DNA of 64,000 nucleotides from Mesobacterium_A sp034670065 (GTDB lineage: Bacteria; Pseudomonadota; Alphaproteobacteria; Rhodobacterales; Rhodobacteraceae), in NCBI GenBank assembly GCA_034670065.1, contig JAXMOG010000001.1, forward strand, positions 1,015,159-1,079,158, given 5' to 3'. Below the pieces are notes generated by a model. That model saw nothing but the letters and a program-made list of their open reading frames with translations. It made no database searches and was not told the origin of the DNA. Numbering within the stretch: the first letter of the stretch is position 1; each line of letters begins with the position of its first letter. A program made the position numbers and the translations under genes. This document shows, piece by piece, positions 1-8,913 of the stretch.

Positions 1-127
1 GATGCATCCCCGGTATATGACGGACCTGGCTGAGGAACATTGAACCGAACTTGCCAGAGCCGATCAGCCCAACACGTATTGGATTGCCCTCGGCCTGACG
101 CTGCGCGAGTTTTGGATAAAGGTTCAT
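1..127 (-). CDS. NAD(P)-binding oxidoreductase, N-terminal fragment
   Basis: This is the first 42 residues of a protein that runs off the left edge. The visible part begins MNLYPKL and contains a Rossmann dinucleotide-binding start, IRVGLIGSGKFGSMF (GxGxxG-like). That layout matches the homoserine-dehydrogenase-like / SAF-domain oxidoreductases common in Rhodobacterales; this family assignment is by memory of the N-terminus only. The start codon at 127 is preceded by a good Shine-Dalgarno run (AAAGGAGATCACA). It is divergent from the LysR gene starting at 342, so that regulator may control it. Substrate cannot be inferred from the fragment. Confidence 0.6.
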   Translation of the reverse strand, partial: MNLYPKLAQRQAEGNPIRVGLIGSGKFGSMFLSQVRHIPGMH

Positions 128-321
128 TGTGATCTCCTTTGAAAAGCGGAACTGGGCATAGCCACGCGCGAAAATGGGAATGAAAAACGCAAGGGTTTTC
201 TAAGAGCCGGCGACTGTGATGAAACTGATGATACGGCTCCTCAACGCCCTCCAACGTTATCCGGTTGCCAAAGCCTAGGCGGCTTCAACCCTGAAGCACA
301 AACGACTTTTCAAGGCTGATT

Positions 322-338
322 GATTAGCTTAGCTAATC
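322..338. promoter_or_regulatory. Perfect 8-1-8 palindrome abutting the LysR start codon
   Basis: GATTAGCTTAGCTAATC is an exact inverted repeat (8 bp arms, single central T) ending 3 bases before the ATG at 342. It sits in the divergent region between a LysR-type gene and the truncated oxidoreductase gene, which is where a LysR operator is expected. There is no recognisable ribosome binding site between it and the ATG, so the transcript may be leaderless or the palindrome may overlap the translation start region. Its role as an operator is inference. Confidence 0.45.
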
Positions 339-341
339 CTT

Positions 342-1271
342 ATGCGCGCGCCATTCAAAGCTATCACCGCCTTTCACGCCACCGCCCGGACGGGAAGCAT
401 GCAACACGCTTCACAGGTTCTTGGCGTCACACCTTCGGCTATCAGTCAGCAAATCCAGACGATCGAAGCCCATATCGGCGTTCGTTTGTTCAGCCGAACC
501 GGCCGCAAGGTTGTTCTGACAGAGGCAGGTGAGCGGTATTACGAGATGATCCGCGATGAGGTGGAGCGGATTGCCGTCGCAACCGAGGACATGCGCGGCC
601 AAAGCTCTTACACCGTGCTTAGTGTGCGTATTGCACCGACGTTTGCCACCAAATGGGTGCTGCCCAGATTGCCCGCATTCCTGGCCCTGCATCCAGATAT
701 CGAACTGCGCCTTGATGCCACCAATGACCCGCCGGATTTCGGGCGCGAAAACATAGACTTGGAAATTCGCCACGGCACTGGCCCGTGGCCCGGCCTTCAC
801 CTGGAAAGCCTGGCAGATGAACCGATGCAGGTGCTTTGTTCGCCCGAATATGCCGCGGCGGGGTCTCTGACCGTAACAGAACTGCCAAACCATAGGTTGA
901 TCCATTCAGTGAAGAACGTGGTTCAGTGGGCGCAATGGTTTGAGAAACAGGGCCACAAACCCCAATCCTTGCACAATCGGGTTCTTTTTGACCGCGCGCA
1001 TATGTCGATAGATTTGGCAGCCAGCGGCCACGGTATTGCACTGGAATCCAAGCTGACCGCCTCGGCTGAAATCGCCAGCGGGCGGTTGATTTGCCCGCTG
1101 CGTGAAGCGGTTGAAGTGCGCCAGAAATCTCTCTGGCTTGCCTGCCCCCCTGCTCATTTAAACCGCCGCAAGGTCCGACGGTTTTGCGACTGGTTGAAAT
1201 CAACACTGACAGAATTTGAACCAGAAAACCAAGGCCGTAGCAGCCCGCCGCTGATGGCCGATCAGACCTGA
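342..1271 (+). CDS. LysR-family transcriptional regulator (GcvA-like)
   Basis: 309 residues, the usual LysR length. The N-terminal winged helix-turn-helix is clear at residues 5-62 (FHATARTGSMQHASQVLG, then TPSAISQQIQTIEAHIG). The effector domain follows from about residue 90. The late motif DRAHMSIDLAASGHGIALE is typical of GcvA-type regulators. The ATG at 342 lies directly downstream of a perfect palindrome and lacks an obvious Shine-Dalgarno sequence. Divergent transcription from the truncated oxidoreductase at 127 suggests that gene as a target, with autoregulation likely. Effector unknown. Confidence 0.88.
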   Translation: MRAPFKAITAFHATARTGSMQHASQVLGVTPSAISQQIQTIEAHIGVRLFSRTGRKVVLTEAGERYYEMIRDEVERIAVATEDMRGQSSYTVLSVRIAPTFATKWVLPRLPAFLALHPDIELRLDATNDPPDFGRENIDLEIRHGTGPWPGLHLESLADEPMQVLCSPEYAAAGSLTVTELPNHRLIHSVKNVVQWAQWFEKQGHKPQSLHNRVLFDRAHMSIDLAASGHGIALESKLTASAEIASGRLICPLREAVEVRQKSLWLACPPAHLNRRKVRRFCDWLKSTLTEFEPENQGRSSPPLMADQT

Positions 1272-1324
1272 TAAATCCCTGAGATCGCGGTGTCTTCAAG
1301 GTTCTTAGACCGCGCGGATAACCG

Positions 1325-1780
1325 TTACACGATGGGGCGGTTACGCTTCACCGGCTTTAATACAACGTTGGTCTGTGCGCTGGAAACGGCGGATAGCCGA
1401 AACAGGAACCCTTCCAGGAACTGGTTATAAGCCGCAAGGTCGGCGCACAGCACACGTAGGTGATAATCCGCCTGACCGGTTGTGGCATAGCATTCCTGCA
1501 CCTCGGTACTGGCCTCGACCGCGCGGATGAAGTCGACAATCTTATCCGGGTCATGGCGTGTCAGGTGAACATGCACAATTGCCTCAAACGCCAAACCCAT
1601 CGCTGCCGGATTAATCACTGCACCGTAGCGCTCTATGATGCCATCTTCCTCAAATTGCTTCACCCGCCGCCATAGTGCGGATGCGGACATTCCGACCGTC
1701 TCAGCCAGTTCAGCGTTTGAGGCACGGCAATCCTTTTGCAGCAATGTTAAGATTTGGCGGTCGCGGACATCTAGCTTCAT
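1325..1780 (-). CDS. Lrp/AsnC-family transcriptional regulator
   Basis: 151 residues, the standard size. An N-terminal helix-turn-helix (LDVRDRQILTLLQKD, then SNAELAETVGMSASALWRRV) is followed by the RAM effector-binding domain (about 65-145) with the signature YATTGQADYHLRV. It is divergently transcribed from the indolepyruvate oxidoreductase gene at 1927 with a 146-base intergenic region. In this family that arrangement usually means the regulator senses an amino acid or its product and controls the neighbour, here an aromatic amino acid breakdown enzyme. The regulatory link is inferred from position only. Confidence 0.9.
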   Translation of the reverse strand: MKLDVRDRQILTLLQKDCRASNAELAETVGMSASALWRRVKQFEEDGIIERYGAVINPAAMGLAFEAIVHVHLTRHDPDKIVDFIRAVEASTEVQECYATTGQADYHLRVLCADLAAYNQFLEGFLFRLSAVSSAQTNVVLKPVKRNRPIV

Positions 1781-1926
1781 ACGGTTTGGTTACTTTCCTC
1801 AGAATCTCGCTACATTTTGGATAAGCTTACCGGACTATGGGCAATTTTCAATTAATATAGGTAAGAAATACCGCTGAAATAGGATATCATACCAAGACAC
1901 AGTATCCGAGAGATTGGGCGCCCTTC

Positions 1927-4900
1927 ATGACCAAGCACAATGCCGATTTTCGCACCTACGCCTTGGAAGACCGCTATGCCACGACAAAGGGCCGTGTTTT
2001 TCTGACGGGGACACAGGCATTGGCGCGGATCATGATTGATCAAGCCAGACGCGACAGAACCGCAGGTTTAAACACAGCCGGTTTCATTTCCGGTTATCGC
2101 GGGTCGCCACTGGGTGGATTGGATTTGGAACTGTGGCGCGCCAAAGAGCGCCTGAACGCGGACCAAATCACATTCATGCCCGCAGTGAACGAAGACCTTG
2201 GCGCCACGGCGGTTTTAGGGGCCCAACAAGCGGTGTTGGATCCTGACTGCACGGTCGAGGGCGTGTTTTCAATGTGGTACGGCAAAGGTCCGGGGGTAGA
2301 CCGTTCCGGCGACGCGCTGAAGCATGGCAACGCCTATGGCACCTCTCCCAAGGGCGGGGTTCTGGTCGTTGCCGGAGATGACCATGGCTGTGTCAGCTCT
2401 TCCATGCCGCACCAATCCGATGTCGCCTTCATGGCGTGGTTCATGCCCACACTGAATCCGGCGTCGGTTGAGGAGTATCTGGCCTTTGGTGAATACGGGA
2501 TCGCCCTGTCGCGATTTTCGGGCACATGGGTGGGGTTCAAGGCCGTTTCCGAAACGGTTGAAAGCGGCCGCTCTGTTCCACTGCACCCTGACCGGAAATT
2601 TAGCTTTCCGGAAATTGAACGCCCAGCAGGCGGCTTGCACATACGCTCTGCCGATCTGCCCAGCCCCGAGATTGAGACCCGTATTCGCCACAAACTACGG
2701 GCGGTTCGCGCCTTTGCCGAGGCCAATCCGATTGATCGCCGGATTTATAACGTCACGAATGCCAAGTTTGGCTTTGTATCAACCGGCAAAGGTCATCTGG
2801 ATTTGATGGAGGCCCTGCGACTGTTGGGGTTGGATGAACCCGCCTGCCATCGTTTGGGCATTGATATCTACAAGGTTGGCATGGTCTGGCCATTGGCCCG
2901 GCGCAATGCTTTGCGGTTTGTCAAAGGCCTGAACGAAGTCTTGGTTGTCGAAGAAAAACGCGGCATCATTGAAAGCCAGTTCAAGGAATATTTCTATGAC
3001 TGGCCGGGGGATAAGCCCCATAAAATGGTTGGAAAGTACGACAGCCACGGCGAGCCGCTGATCCCCTGGACCGGCGAGTTAAGCCCGCTTCAGCTGGTCC
3101 CGATCATAGCGGCGCGACTTGATGCGTTTTTCCCCGAAGAGGGCCTGCCAGCCAAAGCCCGCGCGCTGACCGATACCCCACCACAACTGATCAATGTGCC
3201 AGGGGCAACGCGCACTCCGTATTTCTGTTCTGGCTGCCCGCACAACAGCTCTACCAAGGTGCCAGAAGGCTCTGTTGCAGCAAGCGGTATCGGCTGCCAT
3301 GTTATGGCCTCGTGGATGGACCGCAATACCGTGGGATACGCGCAGATGGGTGGCGAAGGCGTTCCGCATTTGGTGGCGTCCAAGTTTAATGGTGGCAAAC
3401 ACATCTTTCAGAATTTGGGTGAAGGCACATGGTATCATTCTGGGTCTTTGGCCATACGGCAGGCCATCGCCTCGGGCGCGAATATCACTTACAAAATCCT
3501 TTATAATGATGCCGTTGCCATGACAGGCGGCCAACCCGTTGACGGCCCGGTTAGTGTAACAGGCATCGCCCATGCCTGCCGGGCCGAAGGTGTGGATCGG
3601 ATCGCCGTGGTGTCCGATGATATTTCGAAATTTCGCCGTGCGGACTTTCCTGGCGGCACCAGCTTTGCCGATCGCGGTGAATTGGATCAATTGCAGCGCG
3701 AATTGCGTGACATTCCCGGTGTCTCTGTTTTGATTTACGAACAGACCTGCGCCACAGAGAAACGGCGCAGACGCAAGCGCGGCACGATGGAAGATCCAAA
3801 ACGCTTTGCCTTTATCAATGATTTGGTCTGCGAAGGGTGCGGCGACTGTTCGGTGGAATCCAACTGTCTAAGTGTAGAGCCCAAGGAAACCCCTTTGGGG
3901 CGCAAACGTCAGATCAACCTAAGCTCCTGTAATAAGGATTTTTCGTGCCTGAACGGGTTTTGCCCCAGCTTTGTTACGGTGCAAAACGCAACCCGTCGCA
4001 AACGAGCGGTCACTCTGAACTTGGAAACGCTGGAAACCGGGCTGCCTTCCCCTGACCTGCCCAGTCTGGCCAATCCGTTTGATTTAATGGTCACCGGCGT
4101 TGGGGGCACGGGGGTTGTGACCGTTGGTGCGCTGATCACAATGGCCGCGCATCTTGAGGGCAAAGGCGCTTCGGTTCTGGACTTTACCGGCTTTGCCCAA
4201 AAATTCGGAACCGTGCTCAGCTATATCCGGCTGGGACAGGCGCCAGAGGTGCTGAACCAAGTGCGTATCGACATGCGGGCAGCAGATGCCGTGATCGGGT
4301 GCGATATCGTTGTCAGCTCTGCGCCAAAGGCATCAGCCCATTATCGCGCGGGCACGCAGGTTGTCCTGAACCGTGCGGAGATGCCGACCGGTGATCTGGT
4401 ATTGCGTCGCGACGCGCAGTTGAATGTCGACGCCCGCGAAGCGGCCGTTGCACGGGTTGTTGGGGCTGCAAACGTGGCCGGATTTGATGCCAATGCTGCG
4501 GCTGAAACCTTGATGGGCGATGCGGTCTTTGCCAATGTGATGATGCTGGGCTTTGCATGGCAAAAGGGGTTGGTGCCCGTTGGCCATGCCGCCATCGCCC
4601 AAGCGATATTGTTGAATGGTGTCGCGGTTGAGAAAAACCGGGTCGCATTTGCCATCGGCCGCTGCATGGCCGCCGCCCCAGATCGCCTGAACGGATACTC
4701 AGATCCGCACCCTGTGGACGAGACGCTGGAACAGATCATCGAACGCCGTGTCGCCTTTCTGACAGACTACCAAAATTCAGCCTACGCAAAAAGATTTGCC
4801 AACCGGATTGCCGCGTTTCGGGCAGCCCAGCCCGATGCCCCTGAAAATGTTCTGAAAACAGTGGCCCGCAACCTGTTCAAACTGATGGCCTACAAAGACG

Positions 4901-5316
4901 AGTTCGAGGTGGCACGGCTGTGGACGTCAGACACAGTAAAACACGAGTTAGCGGAGAAGTTCGAAGGGGATTACACGATCCAATACCATATGGCGCCACC
5001 GTTGCTGGGCTGGCGCAAAGATGGGCGCGGTCGGCCGATAAAACGGGCGTTTGGCAGCTGGATGCAGCCCGTTCTAAGTACACTTTCACACCTGCGTGGG
5101 CTGCGTGGCACAGCGTTGAATCCTTTTGGCTATCACTATGAGGCGCGCATGCACCGCCAAACACTGGCGTGGTACGAAGATTTGATGGATCGGGCCGAAA
5201 ACGGACCCCAATGGCACGACGCGCTGTCTGCCGCGAACGAGATACGCGGATATGGACCAGTTCGTGCGGATGCGGTGCGCAAAGCCCGCGCAGAAGTCGA
5301 AAAGCTGTTGGCTTGA
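1927..5316 (+). CDS. Indolepyruvate:ferredoxin oxidoreductase, fused alpha/beta-gamma type
   Basis: 1129 residues, the length of the single-chain bacterial form. The enzyme oxidatively decarboxylates aryl-pyruvates from transaminated aromatic amino acids to aryl-acetyl-CoA, using thiamine diphosphate and passing electrons to an iron-sulfur carrier. Visible order: N-terminal pyruvate-oxidoreductase-type domain (about 20-400); TPP-binding domain with FCSGCPHNSSTK and GIGCHVMASWMDR (about 432-470); a Cys-rich segment CEGCGDCSVESNC near residue 635 that fits an iron-sulfur site; and a C-terminal gamma-type domain starting at GVGGTGVVTVGA (about 723). ATG at 1927 gives the full N-terminus. It is monocistronic and divergent from the Lrp-type regulator. 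Confidence 0.92.
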   Translation: MTKHNADFRTYALEDRYATTKGRVFLTGTQALARIMIDQARRDRTAGLNTAGFISGYRGSPLGGLDLELWRAKERLNADQITFMPAVNEDLGATAVLGAQQAVLDPDCTVEGVFSMWYGKGPGVDRSGDALKHGNAYGTSPKGGVLVVAGDDHGCVSSSMPHQSDVAFMAWFMPTLNPASVEEYLAFGEYGIALSRFSGTWVGFKAVSETVESGRSVPLHPDRKFSFPEIERPAGGLHIRSADLPSPEIETRIRHKLRAVRAFAEANPIDRRIYNVTNAKFGFVSTGKGHLDLMEALRLLGLDEPACHRLGIDIYKVGMVWPLARRNALRFVKGLNEVLVVEEKRGIIESQFKEYFYDWPGDKPHKMVGKYDSHGEPLIPWTGELSPLQLVPIIAARLDAFFPEEGLPAKARALTDTPPQLINVPGATRTPYFCSGCPHNSSTKVPEGSVAASGIGCHVMASWMDRNTVGYAQMGGEGVPHLVASKFNGGKHIFQNLGEGTWYHSGSLAIRQAIASGANITYKILYNDAVAMTGGQPVDGPVSVTGIAHACRAEGVDRIAVVSDDISKFRRADFPGGTSFADRGELDQLQRELRDIPGVSVLIYEQTCATEKRRRRKRGTMEDPKRFAFINDLVCEGCGDCSVESNCLSVEPKETPLGRKRQINLSSCNKDFSCLNGFCPSFVTVQNATRRKRAVTLNLETLETGLPSPDLPSLANPFDLMVTGVGGTGVVTVGALITMAAHLEGKGASVLDFTGFAQKFGTVLSYIRLGQAPEVLNQVRIDMRAADAVIGCDIVVSSAPKASAHYRAGTQVVLNRAEMPTGDLVLRRDAQLNVDAREAAVARVVGAANVAGFDANAAAETLMGDAVFANVMMLGFAWQKGLVPVGHAAIAQAILLNGVAVEKNRVAFAIGRCMAAAPDRLNGYSDPHPVDETLEQIIERRVAFLTDYQNSAYAKRFANRIAAFRAAQPDAPENVLKTVARNLFKLMAYKDEFEVARLWTSDTVKHELAEKFEGDYTIQYHMAPPLLGWRKDGRGRPIKRAFGSWMQPVLSTLSHLRGLRGTALNPFGYHYEARMHRQTLAWYEDLMDRAENGPQWHDALSAANEIRGYGPVRADAVRKARAEVEKLLA

Positions 5317-5356
5317 AAATAGAATACTCGCTTTGATGCGCAGCACCCCACATACC

Positions 5357-5388
5357 AAAACGCCCGGCTGATCAATTCAACCGGGCGT
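5357..5388 (-). terminator. Rho-independent terminator for the SRPBCC gene
   Basis: An inverted repeat CGCCCGG (5361-5367) / CCGGGCG (5381-5387), extended by an A-T pair, is followed on the minus strand by TTTT (5360-5357). It lies just downstream of the minus-strand SRPBCC stop at 5414 and also between convergent genes, so it may act on the plus-strand oxidoreductase transcript as well. Confidence 0.65.
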
Positions 5389-5413
5389 CAATTCGGTGTT
5401 ACGGTGGTCGGTT

Positions 5414-5926
5414 TCAGCCCTTGGCCTCGACCCGTGTTTTTAACGCGGCATTCATCGCTTCAAAACCTCCGGCGGTGCTTTCGCCGATCAGGGGAAACAG
5501 AACATAGGCCAACATACCGCTGAAGGTTTCACCCTGACGGAAAAGGGTTTTGCCATCAGCTGTTTCTTCCATGGTGAAATGATGTTCGCCATCAAATACC
5601 CCCTTGAAGCCCAAGTGCCCGACCCAGCGCAGCTCTCTGGCTTCATCGCTGACCAAGACTGTGGGCGTGAAACCCATCGGCGCGTTGCCTGCAGGTTGGA
5701 CGGTCACGTTCAACTGTCTGCCAACCGTCAAATCGCCCGACATATGGGTTACAAACGGGTTCCAGCTTGCGTGGCCTTCTGTGTCGGACAGCTCTGCCCA
5801 TACCGCGTGTGGTGGGGCATCGATCTCGATCTCTGTCGCGATGGATTTTGTGGTGAACTGACCCACGCCATAGGCAGCGATCAGTGTGGAGGCAATGGCG
5901 ACGGTGGCTGTGGTTAGGATGGACAT
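5414..5926 (-). CDS. SRPBCC-fold (START/polyketide-cyclase-like) membrane-anchored protein
   Basis: 170 residues from the ATG at 5926, which has AAAAAGGA about 7 bases upstream. An N-terminal hydrophobic segment (residues 1-19, MSILTTATVAIASTLIAAYG) looks like a signal anchor. The rest matches the SRPBCC lipid/hydrophobic ligand-binding fold: TEIEIDAPPHAVWAELSD opening strand and helix, WNPFVTHMSGDL, and a C-terminal helix ending in FEAMNAALKTRVEAKG. The ligand is not predictable. It is divergent from the LysR gene at 6069, so regulation by that protein is likely. Confidence 0.75.
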   Translation of the reverse strand: MSILTTATVAIASTLIAAYGVGQFTTKSIATEIEIDAPPHAVWAELSDTEGHASWNPFVTHMSGDLTVGRQLNVTVQPAGNAPMGFTPTVLVSDEARELRWVGHLGFKGVFDGEHHFTMEETADGKTLFRQGETFSGMLAYVLFPLIGESTAGGFEAMNAALKTRVEAKG

Positions 5927-6068
5927 TGGGCATTCCTTTTTGGGTTTCGCAGCGCCCTTGGATCGTGGGACTGCGGTGTTTGCGATGACCCAAGACTGAC
6001 ACCAAATAAAAACTATATAAATCTCCCGATAATTGACCCTTAATATAGATTTTTGTATACCCAGCCAC

Positions 6069-6968
6069 ATGCGTATTTCCTGGGATCTGATCCGAACCTT
6101 TCAATCCGTCGCCCAGACCGGCAGCTTGTCTGCTGCGGCACGGGCTTTGCAACTGACACAGCCCACCGTTGGGCGGCATATTGATCTGTTGGAACAGGCG
6201 CTGAATATGTCGCTGTTCATCCGCAGCCGTGAAGGCATGCAGCTGACCTCCAAGGGCGCTGATCTGATGGAAACAGCACTGGAAATGGACCGCGCCGCGA
6301 CTGGGTTTGAACGCCAGGCGACAGGTCTGGATGATGACATCAGCGGCGTGGTGCGTGTTTCGGCCAATGACATTTTTGGTGTTTTGATCCTGCCCTACGT
6401 CCTGCCTCAGTTCATGGACCAAAATCCGGGGATCGAGATTGAGTTGATTGTCAGCAACTCTGCCGCAAACCTGTTGCAGCGGGATGCAGACGTGGCCATC
6501 CGTATGTTCAGACCAACCCAAAACGATCTGGTTGCCCGCAAGATCGCCGAACTGCCGCTGGGGCTGTATGCCCACCGCGACTACCTTGCCCAACATGGCA
6601 CGCCGCAAACCATTGGCGATCTGCATGCGCACCGTTTCATCGGGTTTGACCGTGATACTTCGCTGATTGATGCCGCGCGTATGCTGGGGGAAACCTTTAC
6701 GCCCAAAGACTTTGTCTTCCGCTGCGACAATATCCTAAGCCATGTCGCGGCGATCCGATCTGGCATTGGCATCGGCGTGACGCATCAAGGCTTAGCCGCA
6801 GCATGGGATGGGGTTGAGCCGGTGCTAACCGACCTGCCCCTGCCAGGATTGGACCTGTGGTTGGCCTGCCATTCCGAAGTGCGCCACAACCAGCGTATTC
6901 GCGCGGTTATGGATTTTCTGGGCGATACGCTGCGCGAGCCTTATCGCTTTGTCCCAGCACAGCTATAG
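6069..6968 (+). CDS. LysR-family transcriptional regulator
   Basis: 299 residues from the ATG at 6069 (MRISWDLIRTF); an upstream in-frame start at 6033 would add 12 residues outside the family alignment. Helix-turn-helix at residues 4-60 (FQSVAQTGSLSAAARALQ, then TQPTVGRHIDLLEQALN). The substrate-binding domain follows with DISGVVRVSANDIFG at about residue 90. It is divergent from the SRPBCC gene across about 140 bases, which is the likely target promoter. Its stop overlaps the convergent glutathione-transferase-like gene by six bases. Confidence 0.87.
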   Translation: MRISWDLIRTFQSVAQTGSLSAAARALQLTQPTVGRHIDLLEQALNMSLFIRSREGMQLTSKGADLMETALEMDRAATGFERQATGLDDDISGVVRVSANDIFGVLILPYVLPQFMDQNPGIEIELIVSNSAANLLQRDADVAIRMFRPTQNDLVARKIAELPLGLYAHRDYLAQHGTPQTIGDLHAHRFIGFDRDTSLIDAARMLGETFTPKDFVFRCDNILSHVAAIRSGIGIGVTHQGLAAAWDGVEPVLTDLPLPGLDLWLACHSEVRHNQRIRAVMDFLGDTLREPYRFVPAQL

Positions 6969-8006
6969 ATCACCGCCTGCCAATTCGGGATGTTCGTAGG
7001 CTTCAGGATAGGTCATGGGGCGCAATGGGCCCAGCGGCACAGTGTTGTTCCAAGACCGTCCAAAATAGCCCTGTTTGCAGTGCACCAGCGAATTGCTTTC
7101 GGCAACGCCGGGCATGGCATAGACGCGGCATAGCCAGCGCCACAGGTTCGGATAATCCAGAATGCGAGCGCCATTCAACTTCATGCGCACATAGTAGACC
7201 GGGTCATGACGATAGAGCGTTGGGAACAGACGCAAGTCCGCCTCGGTGAAATTTGCCCCTGTCAGAAAGGGTCGATCGTCCGAGGACAACCGCGCCTCTA
7301 ACGTTGCAAGCATGTCGAAATAGGCGGTAAACGCGGCGGCGTAGACCGCCTGATCAGAAGAAAACCCAGCCTTATAGGCACCGTTGTTGATAGTGACGTA
7401 GATCGCTTGGTTCAGCGCATCAATCTCTTCCCGCAAGGCATTGGACTGTGGGTATAAATCAGGGCGATCTGCATCCGAAAGCGCGCTGCCAAGCGCTATA
7501 GCCTGATCGTTCAGCATCCGGATAATCTCGGCGCTTTCGTTGTTCACGATGCGCCCGGACTTCTTGTCATACAGAACCGGCACAGACCCTTCATCGGCCC
7601 CTTCTGCGGCATAGATTTGCTTGACCAGACGATACCCTTTGCCGGTGCCTGTTTCCGCCGAACACTCGGGCAATGGCGCACCGGTCAGAGCCGATATGCG
7701 GGCTGGATTAAATTCCCACAGGTTCGGGCCCGCTGGATCATCGTCGTTTGTCCGGCTGGGAAAGGCGACATCCAAACCAATGCTGCCTTGCAAACCCAAC
7801 ACATTGCGCGCCAGGGTCACGCGGTGGCACCACGGGCAATTCAGCGCAACAAATAAGTGGTAGCGCCCTGGTTCAGCGGGAAAATCCGCATCCCCCAAGG
7901 CGCTACGAAACCCGCTGACGCCACGAACAAATTCACCTTTTGCCCTGCGGGCTGCGGCATTGGCCTGCGATTCTTCTACCGCAAGTTCATCTGTTCGTTT
8001 TGTCAT
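6963..8006 (-). CDS. Glutathionyl-hydroquinone reductase-like (Xi-class GST)
   Basis: 347 residues from the ATG at 8006, preceded by GTAGGAGAACGCGC. The thioredoxin-like N-terminal domain carries the active-site motif LNCPWCHR (Cys57 and Cys60); the family uses the first cysteine to remove glutathione from glutathionyl-(hydro)quinones. NNESAEIIRMLN is the usual GSH-binding segment, and the C-terminal helical domain includes FTEADLRLFPTLYRHD. Length and motifs fit the YqjG/ECM4 family rather than classic GSTs (about 210 residues). The hemerythrin-like gene lies 10 bases upstream, so the two form an operon, perhaps in redox stress. Confidence 0.88.
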   Translation of the reverse strand: MTKRTDELAVEESQANAAARRAKGEFVRGVSGFRSALGDADFPAEPGRYHLFVALNCPWCHRVTLARNVLGLQGSIGLDVAFPSRTNDDDPAGPNLWEFNPARISALTGAPLPECSAETGTGKGYRLVKQIYAAEGADEGSVPVLYDKKSGRIVNNESAEIIRMLNDQAIALGSALSDADRPDLYPQSNALREEIDALNQAIYVTINNGAYKAGFSSDQAVYAAAFTAYFDMLATLEARLSSDDRPFLTGANFTEADLRLFPTLYRHDPVYYVRMKLNGARILDYPNLWRWLCRVYAMPGVAESNSLVHCKQGYFGRSWNNTVPLGPLRPMTYPEAYEHPELAGGDL

Positions 8007-8016
8007 GCGCGTTCTC

Positions 8017-8583
8017 CTACCCCCGCAAACGGTGATGCAGGATGATCGGCACTGCAAGCTCTTCTTCATCGCTCAAGTGACGTTCCAGAAACGCATCAAT
8101 TGTCTGCGCCAGACCATGAAGTTTGCCAGCCTCATCGCGCGCTTGCGTTTCATCCAGATGGATCAGCTTGATCGCGCGATTTGCGGTTCGGGTGAACTGC
8201 TCCAAAACCACATCAAGGTCGGCATGATCCTTTTCCAGAATGTCCAATCCAACATCAAACCGGGGATCCGCGGCTGAAAGCTCTGGGAAGTAGGAATGAT
8301 CCTCCCAGCCGTGGTGCCCGTGAAGATTGGCCACCAGCGTATTGCCCCGAAAGGACAGATCAGCCCCATATGCTTCGGGATCTTGGGCGCCATCCAGATA
8401 GCTTTCGGTGCTTGTGCGGATAGAGGTGCTCAGCCGACGGAACATGCGATGCGCGCCCAGCCAATGCTGCGTTTTTTCCCGAAAACCGGGATGAGCATCC
8501 CAAGAGTCACGCGGATAGTCCGCCAACAGGCGCTGCATTTCAGTTGGCATTTCGGTGGTACGGATGTGGAATTCGTCAAACAT
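8017..8583 (-). CDS. Hemerythrin-like HHE domain protein
   Basis: 188 residues starting at ATG 8583, chosen because GGGGAAAGGA sits just upstream; the in-frame ATG at 8601 lies before that site. The sequence has His/Glu residues spaced as in a four-helix hemerythrin bundle: NLHGHHGWEDHSYFP (about 90-105), LEKDHADLD (about 120) and FLERHLSDEEELAVP near the C-terminus. Such proteins bind a di-iron centre and may sense or scavenge oxygen or nitric oxide; that role is family knowledge. It is first gene of a two-gene operon with the glutathionyl-hydroquinone-reductase-like gene. Confidence 0.78.
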   Translation of the reverse strand: MFDEFHIRTTEMPTEMQRLLADYPRDSWDAHPGFREKTQHWLGAHRMFRRLSTSIRTSTESYLDGAQDPEAYGADLSFRGNTLVANLHGHHGWEDHSYFPELSAADPRFDVGLDILEKDHADLDVVLEQFTRTANRAIKLIHLDETQARDEAGKLHGLAQTIDAFLERHLSDEEELAVPIILHHRLRG

Positions 8584-8913
8584 GTCTTTTCCTTTCCCCA
8601 TTTACGTGGGGTCAGTTTGAGCCACGATAAGCCGCAAAGATGCATGTCAGCCATGCATTTTAATCAAGGGTTTCCAACCATCAATGCGGTGAACGCATGG
8701 CCGTCTACGCCCATTTGGCCAACGTTTTTTGATGGTTTTTTACCGTCCCCTGACCACTGCAACCTGTCAAAACTGGCGCAAAACAGCTGTTTTTCGCCTA
8801 AAAACACGGTTTCCCAATCACAAGCGAGCGATCTGAGCGCAAAGGTAGCCAACAGCATTGATCGATTACCTGAGGTCAGTCTAAACTTTTCATATTTTTC
8901 GGAGGGCTATTTC
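8584..8913. promoter_or_regulatory. Divergent promoter region upstream of the GYF gene cluster
   Basis: A 330-base stretch with no credible gene, between the divergent hemerythrin-like and first GYF_2 genes. It is AT-richer near 8700-8760 and holds CCAACGTTTTTT at 8719-8730, a 12-mer also found at 19168-19179 upstream of the alpha/beta hydrolase gene of the same cluster. GGAGGG at 8901-8906 is the ribosome binding site of the gene at 8914. Confidence 0.45.

Noticed and set aside
619..1299. Minus-strand ORF of 226 residues opposite the first LysR gene
   Set aside because: Overlaps a well-supported regulator in full and resembles no family; it is an antisense shadow.
8296..8913. Upstream extension of the first GYF_2 reading frame
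   Set aside because: It overlaps the hemerythrin-like gene and lies before a clear ribosome binding site and signal peptide at 8914.
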